Below are positions 47,347 through 59,700 of a stretch of 64,000 nucleotides of DNA, in pieces. A program made the position numbers and the translations under genes. Each line of letters begins with the position of its first letter. Positions within the stretch are counted from its first letter, which is position 1. The notes beneath the pieces were generated by a model. That model was not told where the DNA came from and made no database searches. It saw nothing but the letters and a program-made list of their open reading frames with translations. Source of the stretch: Dolomedes plantarius (Eukaryota; Arthropoda; Arachnida; Araneae; Dolomedidae); contig OU015496.1 of the NCBI GenBank assembly GCA_907164885.2, positions 139,299,034-139,363,033 of the forward strand, in the 5' to 3' direction.

Positions 47347-48801
47347 TGTTGTGCTCAAGGGGGTGAGGTAAAGAACAAGTTTATGTAAGCCTCAGGTTAT
47401 GCCCCATTATAATCATCTAAATAATTAAATGTCTATGAAAAATAAAAAAATATATATATATGTAGATATATAAAATATTGAGGTGTTGGACAATTAAAAT
47501 TCTGTAAGGTGACTGAGTGTGCATTTGGCTGGTGGATTTTAATTAAATAAGAGAATTTAGTTAGTGAATTTACCTCTTGTTTGTCCTTAAAATCTTGTGT
47601 TCCCTAAAATGCCTTCTATCTTTCTTATCTCTATGTGTGGGTAACTCTATACCTCCTTTCTTGCTGTTTCTTTAAGTTGAGCACAGAACAGCGTTTCCCT
47701 GGGATGCGAAGTGAGTTTGCAGCCGATTGGAATGTTAACGAGCTTAACAGCTCCTGATGCGGCCCAGCTGAGAAGATGTCCGCTGAGGGGTACACGACGC
47801 CGTTCAGCGCACGGCTCGGACCTGACCACGCAAAATGCTCTCTTCATGCACACCAAGGGGGCCCAGCATTAAATCACGGGCAAATAAAAATACTTCAACT
47901 GTCACCCTATTGAAAAGTGAAAAGGTCGATGTTGTGGGCTGTTTCTGAGAGCCTCAAGTTAAGGCGCCACTTAGGACTCTTTTCTGTCTCTCTCATGCAG
48001 GCCCGTGTGTGCCAACCAGAGGAGAGAACTTTTCCTTGCGAGGGAGTTTCAAAAAGAGATTCAGATTCGATTTGAAGATTTCAACAGGCTGACCTCTCTC
48101 CGCAGTTCGCCTTGCTAAGTCCCCCGAACGGAGTTCGTGAGATGTTGTTCCGGAAGAGCCGTAACCCACTGGGGCTTCTATGTCTTGATTCATAGTCAAC
48201 TTGTGCAGGGCATGCCCTTCTATCTTTTCTTTTCCTACTCCCTTTATTTCAATTTTCCCTCTATTTCTTTTTTAGAACTCCGTAGGTTCGCAATTTTTTT
48301 TCTAGTTTAATAATTTAAAATTGAGCTCACTTAATTTTAACGCTGACGATAAAAAAGTTTATTTTTTTTTAATGTGTAGGATTTAATTCACCAACCACCT
48401 GAAAGGTATTACTGAGATGAAATTTATGTAATTAATGAAGTGTATGAATGTAGTGATTCCCTGCATAAAAGATATTTTTGGCTAATGTTAATTAATTCTC
48501 CGGTATGGGAAATTGTGGCTGTCAAAGCAGATATGCTAGAAGGTTATGTAAAACTGAAAAGATGTTTGTTTTATGATAATTTAAAATAAATGATGTGTTT
48601 TGCCTCTAAACTAGTGTGTAGCGAATGTTTGAGTTTGTCTTTTATTGGTGGGCCAACAAGTCGCGCTTGATTCTAAGCAAAACTAAAGGGAAGTTAATTA
48701 CGTGAAAAGTATTTAATTATGGGTGTCATTCAACAATACGATCACGCTGCTTTGTGGAAATTAGTTTATGTGAAAAGAAATTAATCATTTAAAACATAAC
48801 A
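47347..48801 (+). repeat. Solo Gypsy LTR with CAAG target duplication
   Basis: TGTTGTG...CATAACA, flanked by CAAG at 47343-47346 and 48802-48805. The reverse complement matches the young LTR: GGTTGGTGAATT, GAGCTCAATTTTAAATTATTAA and, at the other end, CCACCAGCC. The plus strand is sense; AATAAA at about 48584 lies 217 bp from the 3' end, as in the other LTRs. Confidence 0.87.
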
Positions 48802-48979
48802 CAAGGATACTTCCAGCTTGCAGAAACTTTTTACACCAAGCGAAGATGTTGTTACGACTTGGAAGATCTTTTCCAAATTTCATTGCACTCGCATAGCAGA
48901 TTTCATTTTGATACCAGCCAACACATATTGCTTTCTCTGATGGAGTAGCCATTTTACAACTTTTGCTTTCACAGAACAA
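48802..48979 (-). pseudogene. N-terminal fragment of a mariner-like transposase
   Basis: About 59 codons; the likely start is at MATPSEKAICVGWY. The pattern of a short helix-turn-helix domain followed by LPSRNNIFAWCKKFLQAGSIL resembles the DUF4817 domain found at the start of some arthropod mariner-like proteins. The reading frame stops at the CAAG duplication of the solo LTR. Confidence 0.65.
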
Positions 48980-49129
48980 CTAATGCCACCTGTTTAACTT
49001 TTTTTGACACAGAAAAAAAGTTCAATATATAAAGTAACACATATAAGAATTTCCAGTTCTTACCTTGCATCCTTTTTTTTTGTATAAATTTTTAAAATAT
49101 GTCAAGGTTTTTTGGGACACCCTGTATAT

Positions 49130-49448
49130 CAGTGCTCCACAACCTTTTAATCCCCACGGACCGGTCAATGTTTGATAATTTTACTGCGGCCCGCTGAGGG
49201 GGGCTATGACTGCAATTTTAATTCATAATCTTGAAATGTTTATTAAACGATAAACTAATTTAAAATAGTTACAAGATTTCTTTTGTTACAAAGGTATAAA
49301 TTAGCACAAACCTGACAAAGTCGCACTAAACCGAGAGAAATACACCACAGTAAATAAAATGGAAATAATTTAATGTTTCTTGGGTGGCCCGGTACTATTT
49401 GATCCACGAACCGGTACCGGTCCGCGGACCGGGGGTTGGGGACTACTG
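49130..49448. mobile_element. hAT-type MITE with perfect 8-bp target duplication
   Basis: CTGTATAT at 49122-49129 and 49449-49456. Ends CAGTGCTCCACAACC and complement GGTTGGGGACTACTG; GGACCGG boxes in both arms. It landed on the very end of the mariner element (which ends at 49124). Confidence 0.9.
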
Positions 49449-49456
49449 CTGTATAT

Positions 49457-50784
49457 GATTTACTAGGTATGTACAAGTCTGATACAGACTTGTACATATC
49501 TATAATTACTTTATTAGCAGTTTCGTATTAAAACAATTTGACAATTCTTAAAACTTTAAAAGTATAAAATAAAAGTTATTATAATGGTGAATTATGACTA
49601 TATCAGTAGTAAATTAGAAAAACAAGGAATTTTGCTATTGAAATTAAGCAGGCTGTTTTATTTGTTTTTTCCAAAGGAATGTAAATCTCTAACATAATAT
49701 TTTATAACATAATATTTTATACTTTAATTGGTTATTTCTATTAAAATATCAAGGTTTAGTTTTTCCTTTGATTTAAATATCTGAAACCTTTATTATAGGT
49801 TTACAAATATCTGTCCATCTATTATAAATTTTGTAACCTTTATGTGGTCTAGTTGGACACAAGGATTCTTGAATACAAGGAAGTTTAGGCTCAGTCCAAT
49901 TTGGGTGGGGGTGCCTGGGTGCTTGAAAGGGTGAGTGCATGGGGGGTGGCTATCTGCTATGGTCTGCACTTACTGGTGGGGGTATAACCTGGAAGACCTT
50001 AGCTGCTATGTCAGACCCCATCTGGTGCGATGAAATTGATAGAAGGGATACCAGCCTGTCTGAGCAAAGGGAAAATAAGCATGAGTACAGCCCACAGACT
50101 AAGCTGGGTACAGGTCTTGAGCCTGGGCTAGGCATGTGCAGATTTCTATACTGAACTGAAGTCTATATTGTTTTTGCTGATACTTACTCTCATTAAATTA
50201 AGACTAAATATTTTATAAAGATTGTACTATTTGGCTGTTTACTCACTATGATACTTTAAATAGATGCTATTCTTTGAATTACTAGATTTCAGAAATTTTT
50301 TCTTGGGATTTCTTAAGTAAATTATTATTTTTGTATCTTATTGCTTGAGATGAAAAGTCAGTCTTACTATCAAAACTCTGAACAAATGAAACAAATACTA
50401 GCTTTTCATTTCTTGTATTTTTATGTGCATTTTTTATTATTTCAGCCAGTTCATCATATAAAAGCCCAAGAAAATGCTGGTCTGACAGAAGCATACCTTT
50501 AAAAGAGTAAATATTAATGTTTAAAAATTTTTTTAAATGCCTTCTCTCATAAAATGTTGACTATTATGCTTATAATTACAAGCTGCTTTCTGCTTTTCAT
50601 GTTGCATTTTTGTTGTAAGATATAGTAGTGTTTTGAATTTTACTAAGGTTGCATAATGTTACAATGACTGATTATATTTGGATTATAAGTTATTTTCTAT
50701 CTTTTTATAATGTTTACATCTTCTAATTGTCTTATTATATGCTGTGTTATATATTAATGCTTTCTTTTTCAAAATTATTTTCAG
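49457..50784 (+). other. Non-coding stretch upstream of the first visible PrimPol exon
   Basis: AT-rich and probably intronic. A G-rich patch (about 49895-50140) carries a 71-codon ORF without resemblance to anything. No exon with an in-phase start for PrimPol was found. Confidence 0.5.
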
Positions 50785-53700
50785 AAATTATACCAGTAAC
50801 CTTTCAAGAAGAGTGCAAAGAACATATGTAAAGTTTAAAGAAAAACCATTACCACCTACTTTTAAAACTAGGTATAATGTAATTCAGTACAATTGCTATC
50901 ATTTATGGTTTTTAAAATATCATTTTTAGGAATAATTTCAAAATTATCATACACTTACATATTCTTGAATATTAGTTATGATTTTAATTTAGTTAACTCA
51001 GAATTTAAAAATCATTGACATGGAAAGATAAGTTAGAATTTCCTTTTAATAGTAATATTCTTTAAGAGTTATGTATCAGTAAAAATGTACTGAATGAAAA
51101 ATATGTTATTTGTATTTTGGTGATACTGATTTGTTGAGTATGAAGTAAATTAATGTGTACTCTGGTCCTAAGTTAAGGTTAACTGAATATTTTTAATCTG
51201 TAAAATTTGGACAAAAATTATAATCTATTGCAGGTTTTTTTTTTCTTTTTTCAGGCTGGATGGTCCCTCTGCCACATGGAAAGTTTTTAATCGTTTGCAA
51301 ATGGCCACAAATTATGTAGACACTTCTACAAAAGTAATTTTAAAAAAATTAATTACTGATGTTGAAGATTCTCAGCAAAAATTATTAGATTTTAAATAAA
51401 AGTTAAAAAAAAATATGCATTGTTTTCTACCTATTTCTGTTGATATTTATGTATTATAACTTTTCTTATAATGTTTTTATTTGATTTACTTTGTAAATGT
51501 TATTTTAGGATTGCATGCTATTTTCATTTGAAGAGAAAGTAGGTAATGATGGTCAAAGAATGTTTCTTGTGGCACATCCTGAACAAATGTGGCAAAACCA
51601 TAGGTCAGTATTCTTTTCAAATGTAAGTTCATTAGCAAGTTTTAAAACAATAAAAATCAAGCTATGTATTTAGATATAAGTCAAATAAACATAAAAATAT
51701 TTTATTCATCTTTGAACACTATTTAAATATAGATCTGTATAGTCTAGTTTATTTTAAATTAAAAAACAATGTAATGTAAGAGGACTAAGCTTGGCTGTAT
51801 CATAGTTTTGGCACCTTTAGGAAGGAAAAGCCTTAAAGTCTGCATCCTTCTTGCCTAAAGCCAATACTTTGCGACAGGAGGAATTTTAGTCTTAGTGTTT
51901 TAAAATTTCTCTCTAGCCTGAAATCTTGTCAAGATGTCTTCTGTCATAACTGTAGTTCCCCATTCCTATGAAATATATTCAAAAAATTCTTTTAATTTAT
52001 GAATAAAAATTAAGTAATATAGGAAGGGAAATGCAAAACATGCCACTGTCACCTTGAAATTGGAATTTTTAAAAAAAATTGCACTCACCATAGTCTTCTC
52101 AGACATAAGGCGTCTTGCTGTCCAATACAACAGGGAGGTGGCTCCAGAAAGGGGGAGAACAAGTCATCACAAGAGTGAACATTAAGTAGGGAGGGGCAAC
52201 TGAAAAGATGCTCCCCAGTCATGTGCATAGAATTGCAGAGTGGGCAGAATGGAGAATCGTCTAGTTTAATTCTATAAAGATGGGCTTGCAAGTAATCAAG
52301 TCTGGTGATGACACTAAAACATGCCATTCCCTCGACTCTGGAAAATTATAGTCCCCTTTATAGACAGTCATGATCAAACAGTTTTTAGTTAGGACTCAGA
52401 ATCCCTAGCACCTCTCTGGTTATTGTCCTGTCTTGTTAAGAGTAAAACTAACTGCTATGTAAGTTTTATACTATAGAATGCTTTAAAATATTAAAAATCT
52501 GACTCATTGTTTTACTTTCATTAAAGTTATATAATGAATGACAAGTTATTTATGAGAATGGGCAAAATAATGATATTAATGATTATAATTATATTGAGTT
52601 TTAAAGAATATGGGCAAAAGCAAAAGTTAAAACTTTTATACCAGCATCATTTTTTGATGAAATGAATAATGTTTCTTAAGAAAGCAAAGCATTATGAAGA
52701 AAGCATACAATAGTCTAAACTTTCAGTTTAGACTATCACATGCTTTCTTCAGTATGCTTTCTTTATATCATATTAGAATACTACTTTTTTTTTGTTGTAT
52801 TTGATTTGTATCTTTCTTTTTCCATGTAAAACTGATTCATTTGTTTAAGATCTAAATAGAATTATTGTGAGATGGGAAAAATAATTTAAAATGGAAGGAT
52901 AGTTACCCCATTGAACTAAAATTCACATTCTAAATTTTACTGGATTAATTAATAACATTTTAAATCATCAAAATTTAGAGGACATTAACATGGAAATTGC
53001 ATAGAAACTCTCATCAATATATGTTTATTGTTGATGTCTAAATGTAATACACATATAGCTGCTAACTGTGTAGGTTTATCCTATAAATTCCAAGTTTACT
53101 TTATTTGAAAAAGTTATTTCTGATTTTTAACATAGATTGTAAAAATTTCTATTTGTGCATTATTAACCTTCAAAATATCCCTGGATCTTATCATCTGATG
53201 GTTTTTCAGGAAAATGTAAAATATTTCCTCATACACAATGACAGATTTTTAGTGTTAGTGAAAATAATTCTTTTCCCCTTTTATATATTTATGGAGAGAA
53301 AGAGAGAGAGAGATAAAATTCAGTTTTATCATCTTCAAGCTATTAGAACTACAAAAAAATGCTTTGTGCTTTACTTTTTGGGCTTGATTGACAGACATTA
53401 GTAACCACTATTAATTTTTAGAGAAATTTCACTTTTCGAACTTTGTGCCCTGTTTTGTGCTTGTTGGGTATGCCAAGCCATGTGATCTATAACAGGGGTG
53501 AAACCTATTCCCAAAGCTGTTGGGTATGTTGGAGTTACCTATTTAGGCTATTAAAATGATTTCTTCTTCTTGTTTTGTGGAACTGTAAACTAATGTTATG
53601 GATCTCTGCCTATCCCTGCTAAAACTTTGTGACTATGATGCCATCTTGTGTCTTTTTTTTTTCCCCTCATAATATTGTCTGGATAAAACCTTTCTTCTGT

Positions 53701-56700
53701 TGGGTATTTTTGATAAAGATTTAGATTTATTTTACAGTTAGTAGTTCTTCAATTATATGAGTTCAAATGATTCACAGACAGGGATAATACCTATATCTAA
53801 TGGATCATAGCCATAGTAGCCTGTTTTTAGCCATAATAGCTTATTAGGTAGACTTTTATAACCCCAGATTTAATAAGCTATATTCTTCATAAATAGGATC
53901 CCATGAACAAATTCTCAGTTGTAATTTTCTTGTGTTGACGAAATATCTTTTACCGTAGTTCACAAATATCAAACGTATTAGATAAAAATTTTTGTGTGTC
54001 AAAATCTGAATTTTGCGAAGTTTTATTTGAACAGTACTTTAAACTAAGAGGGATTTTTATTTCTTACTTCTGCAACATAAACTTCTGTTGATAAAAGTTT
54101 CTATGTAGAAAAAGTTTTTACAGACTTATAATAAAACTTTCAGTATTGTTTATAAAAATAATTATGAAAATAAGATATGTGCTTATATGAAAATTATATT
54201 TTAGATCAATTCATCTGTCTTATTCTTAAGGTCATTAAAAGGAAGAGTATAACAAAATTCTAATGTTAAGCAATGTATTTCCTGCATTTTGAATATATTG
54301 CTAATTTGAAAGAATATTTATGTTTATTGATTATAGCAGAATGGATATTAAAAAGTGCCGTAAACTTATATTGAATCTAAAAGTCACACATTTAAATTAC
54401 TCATTAGTCTTTCCTAATGTTTGCTTTGAAAGCATTTCTAAATGCAAAAATCAGTATTGGTTATTTTGCTTATAAATTATTTATCTACTTAGTTATCTAC
54501 TTTATAGGTCTCTATTTGGATGAAGGCTACTAGACTTTACACTAAAGCTGGGGATGTAAATTGTATGTTAGTTTGATATAGCATACAGTCTTTCAAAAGT
54601 TATAAATGTGAATGTTTATAAAAACTTTAATGCTTTTAAATGAGTGTGAAACAGATATACATTTCGTGAGTATTTGAGAGAGGAAATATAATTATTTTTA
54701 TTTTTTAATTTTCTCCAAACTGGATATTTTATTTCCAGATATCCAGAGACATAGGATATCGGATATCCAGAGACAGTTTTAATGCAGGATTGATTTATTT
54801 ATGCTCGTTTGTTTTCAGTGCAAGCAAAATTCACTTAATTTTTAATCAGAAGACTTTGTTAATTATGTAAGATTTTTTTTGTCTTTGGTATGATTTCAAA
54901 ATCTATGTTGTTATTTGAAACAGAACGAGACAACTAGAAGAAAGATGTTCGTATGAAGTTATCAGGGAAAGTAAGATATTCATGTGTATCCAATTTTTGA
55001 TTTATATATACTTTATCAAAGTTCTTCTATTTTATATATACTGGTACTTTGCAATTTAAAAAAATGACTTATATTGTATAAAAATGTAACTCTCCGATGT
55101 ATTTTGTATATTTTGAAAGCATATATTAATATAGATACACAGGGCTATGCATTCACTTTAAAACAGCTAATATATAAAATGCATAAAATGTTAGAAATCT
55201 AAGTATAAGGGTAAATTAAAAGAAAAAAGAAAGTAAACTATTCAGTTTCTTGGGCATGTTTCTCAGGTCTCTGTTCAATTAAATTTTTTTTTTCCTTTTT
55301 TTATGTGTGTGTAATGTTTTAATAGGATTTTGTATTGCTGATTAACCATAAAATTTGTATGCCCTTTGATTACAGGGAAAATATATAATTTCCAAGGACT
55401 AGGAAGTTTGATATAGAAGTTAGAAAATGCAAAGTTAGAGAACGATGGTATTTTTCTTTTGTACAAAGAATCAGCAAGAAACATTTTTGACCATTAAAGG
55501 GGAAAATAATTGTGTTTATAAGTATTGATAAAAATGGCGAAAATTGCATTCTATTATCCAGAAACAAAGCTGATTAATGTGAATTTTTAATATAAATACT
55601 TCCATAGTAAGGTACACAAAATGCTGTGCTCTCCAGTGAAATAAGAAAAAAAACCCAATACTAATGCATAAAAGTTGAAACAAAAAACTAACACCTAAAG
55701 GAAAACCAAATTAAGATTTTGGACCATATAATGAAATTTAATGTACCTTCCCTTTATCAACAGTCCTAACATTAGCATTACAAGAAGAATGTTTTTTCAA
55801 AGATGGGAACTCTTCAAGGTAAACATACTTTGGTACTTGGATCTGTGCCAAAATGTATTAAAGATCTAAAGATTGAATATAAACACCAAATTTTTATTCC
55901 GTTTCAGTTTTGTAAGTTATATAGCCTCCTATTATATTGCTAACCATGAGGAGTGAGTGATATCAACAATGAGTATGGATTCACTCCTGTAACATATGCT
56001 GGTTATTTTCTTTATCATAGTAAAGAACTGTGTGTCTCTATCTTGAGCATTTTCATTTACGAACTGTTATGCATTTATAATAGCTAAAATTTATATATCT
56101 TTGTATAAGAGTGATAATTTCTTTTTCAGACTATCCTTGCAAGTTATACTTTGATTTAGAGTTTTATACATGTTTCAATGGGGAAAGAAATGGTAACTTT
56201 ATGACTGAAATTTATATCAAAGTAAGTATTTTCTTATTTTTATTTTGTATTAAATTAGCATTTTGCATATAAATTTCTCAGAATATTTAAATTTGTTAGT
56301 ATTCTGATTAGTGTGTTTTTCAATTTTTAGTAGGTATTTTAATGTACTTTATACTAAAATATCTTATTTGATGGATATACTAAATGTTTAAATCATATAA
56401 TAGAATTTCAAATTTTAAGATGCATTATAATGGATATATTGATTTTCATTTGGGTAAAGTATCAGGGTAACATATTTTATTGTTTAAATATTGGTTAATT
56501 TTCCAGTTTTTTTTTCTTTTTTGACACCAGATTTTGATTTTCACTGAAAATATCATGTTCTTTTTCTTGATTTGTATATTTTATATTTTATAGTGTGTCA
56601 TTGCTGCCATGTTTGAGCAACATAATATATTACTCAGAAAATCTAATTTCTTATGGCTGGATGCTAGGTTGGTATGTTTTCAATTGACTGTGATTTAAAT

Positions 56701-59700
56701 TTTGCAATTTTTAAAAGTATTTTATTGGAATAAATTTTTAAAACAGGTTTTAATATACACCTTTTAGCATTTTTTAAAAATAAAGTCTGATCTTTTCAGA
56801 TGCATCATATGCATGTTAAAATTTATGATCAGTAGAAAGGGCTTTTCTTGTTAGTTGCTTTTGAGTGATTTTCTTCATTTCTTATGTGGTTTTTGCATGT
56901 CTATGCTAGTACTAATGTTATAACAGCAAATTTTTCTCTCATTTATAGCAATGAATCAAAGTTCAGTTGTCATCTAATCTTGCAAATGAAAGGAATTGCT
57001 TTTCAAAATAATATACATGCAGGTATGTCACACTCTATTTCTAGAAGTTTCTGTGTAAATATTTTGTATTTATTTAATCACTTGACAATGTGTCACGAAT
57101 TTGCCAGAGAAACAACATTGGCGCCGTAATCGCCTCAGCTTGGCAACCAAAAATTTTCACCAAATTGGCGAAAAATCTACCTGACCATCTTATACATTTT
57201 TTTTTTTTTTTAAAACACATAACCGAAAGGTTGGGTCGTTTATATATTTGTATCTTATACAGTCTAGCCTTTAAACCTGTTTTATTTACATCTTTCTGTA
57301 CATAAGTATTAATTATTATTATTTTTTATTCTTGGAAATGCTCTGATTTTATTTAAAAAATAGTTTTATTCAAATAAATATCATCTATGTTTAATATTCA
57401 TTTTAAAATTTACTTTGAAAAAATTCAGCATATTCTAAAGTACCAGGATAAAGATAAAAAAAACTGTATTAAAAAAAAAACAGTTTTTTTTTGTAACAAA
57501 AATTTAAGATTTTAGTTTAATTTTTCATATGTTGTGAATGTTTTTGAGGACTGTGGTTTATTTGTTGGATTTTATAAGATTACACAGAAAAACCTACTTT
57601 TTTAAAATGAATCTTTCATAAACATATTACCTTTTACTCAGTACACTAGCTATCTTGTGAGAGGAAATGCAGAGGTTTTTCAGGCAAAGAGGAGTTATTT
57701 AAGAAAAATTGTTAATTATAACTTCTTAACAAATGATATTATTATTGACAAAAGGCCACTGTTTGTATGTTGCCTCTTATAGCTGTATCTAGGTCAACAA
57801 ATCAATACTCTGCATACAACATCACTCTTTTAAGCATATAAATTTTAATATTCAGAATAAAGAATACAGTGATATATTATGAGAATTATATATATGTATG
57901 TGTGCTCGGATGCATCCATATGGTAGAGAATGCTATGAACTGGAAATTGCAAAATTCTTTCATTACACTGTAATAATCTCTGAAAAAGTATCAACATTTA
58001 AGGTATTTTTATGTTCCATTGTGTTACCAGTAGAAAAATTGTTCTTAACATATACTTTGCATTGTTACTTATCTTTGTAAAAAAAGGAGGTAGATATTTC
58101 CTCTCTATTTGAGTACTAATGTTAAAGGCATACCTCTGCAGGTTGATTTAATTTTTTTGTTCAGGATTTTATGAGAGTAAGATAAGTATAATGTATGTTA
58201 TTTTTAACTAGAACAAGAACTATTTAGTGAATGTGATCAGTTATTATTAAATAGGATGAATTCTCAGTTTCTCTACTTTTACCTATATTTTCTTGGATTC
58301 ACAAAATAATTATCAAATTTATAATTTTTTAATGCTCTACATAAAGCTTGCAAACTTAATGTATGGAAATTTAACCACTGCTTTTCTCGTTTTATGATAG
58401 CTATTTATGAAATATTTATTATGCTAAATGTTTCTATGTTAGAGCTGTTGGTAAAATTTGTTTAATTGGTATGTAGTAATTGTGATATTTTTAAAATTGT
58501 CAATTATACGTACTTTCCATAACTGCAGGCATATTTGTTTCTTTATTAACTGCAAACCTAAAAAAAAGAATTGAAGAAAATACCCCTGCTGATGACTTAT
58601 GGCCATCTGCTGATCAAATTAAAATGCTGCTTGTGAAATCAAAAAAAGAGAAAGAAGTTTTCTTTTGTGATGAAGGTATTTGTTTACTGTATTTATCTAT
58701 TGCCTTTTTAATTGAATGAAACATCACTGAAATATTTTCAAAGCTGTCATTTTATGAAATGTTATTTTTCTATTTTAAATAGGTGTGTATTCAAGAAATA
58801 GAAATTTCCGATTGTTTTTGTCGACTAAACATAGAAAAAAATCACCTCTGATTTTATCAGAACACAATGAATATGTGCCATCTGTTACTATAAAATATAA
58901 AGAAGAAGAAGCTACTTTTTATGATTCTCTTATTACATATTTTAGGTATTGTTACTTTTGTTTCCATAGTAAAACTATTGCTTAACACACAAGAGAATAA
59001 AGAATAATATTCTTTTATAGATTGTTACATCTATCATAAATTTTCAAGAAATAAAAGAGTTTTTTTTTTTTCAAGATGCAAAATTTTTTCTTGTATTAAA
59101 AAGTGTGCATAGGAAAATTTATTTTAAACTTTTATATTTTATGAATTTTAACTCTCACTCCTCTAGAGCAATGGTGCACAAACTTTTTTTTGACTGTGAC
59201 CCACTTTCTTTCAATAAAAAATCACTTGACCCCCAATAAAAATTTTGATAGTATCAAAATTTTTTAAAAAGTAGGAAAATGTTAACAAAAAAATAGAACT
59301 ATTTTAAAAATCAATGATCTATGGATTTTGATTATATATTTACTTTATAGACGGCCGATGGCGTAGTGGTTAAAAGCATCTAACTGCCACGCTACAGGTC
59401 CAGGGTTCGACCCTGCGACTGGGCAAGGTCGACTCAGCCTTTCATCCCTTGAGTGGGTCAATAAAATGAGGACCAAGTATGCTTGGGAACTAAAGTCTGG
59501 AGGTCCCATGTCAGGTTGGCCACATGACTGAGACATATGCTAGATGGCACCCCAAGCCCACAGTCAAGAAAGCGGAGATGGGCACTGCTGGCCTTGGTCA
59601 CAGTGGACTGTTGCGCCATGAGTTTAGTTTTATTTACTCTACAGAATACCACCCCCCCCCCCAAAAAAAAAAATCCCAATGCTTTGCCTACATTTTACAC

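Larger units (their letters stand above)
47081..49124 (-). mobile_element. Mariner-like element with 100-bp inverted repeats, split by a solo LTR
   Basis: Ends CAGGGTGTCTCAAAAAACC and complement GGTTTTTTGGGACACCCTG, each followed by TA. The arms pair for about 100 bp. Carries the start of a transposase (48802-48979, minus) and is interrupted by 47347-48801. Only about 260 bp remain on the far side, so most of the transposase was already lost. Confidence 0.85.

Noticed and set aside
47647..48199. Two minus-strand ORFs of about 70 codons
   Set aside because: They lie within the solo LTR and have no family resemblance.
49939..50154. 71-codon ORF in a G-rich patch upstream of PrimPol
   Set aside because: No recognised domain and not in phase with the next exon.
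50744..50784. In-frame GTG upstream of the first visible PrimPol exon
   Set aside because: It falls in a pyrimidine-rich tract ending TTTTCAG, a splice acceptor; a non-ATG start inside the intron is unlikely.
59347..59420. tRNA-like sequence with A and B boxes
   Set aside because: The acceptor strands do not pair and a SINE body and tail follow, so it is a SINE head and not a tRNA gene.
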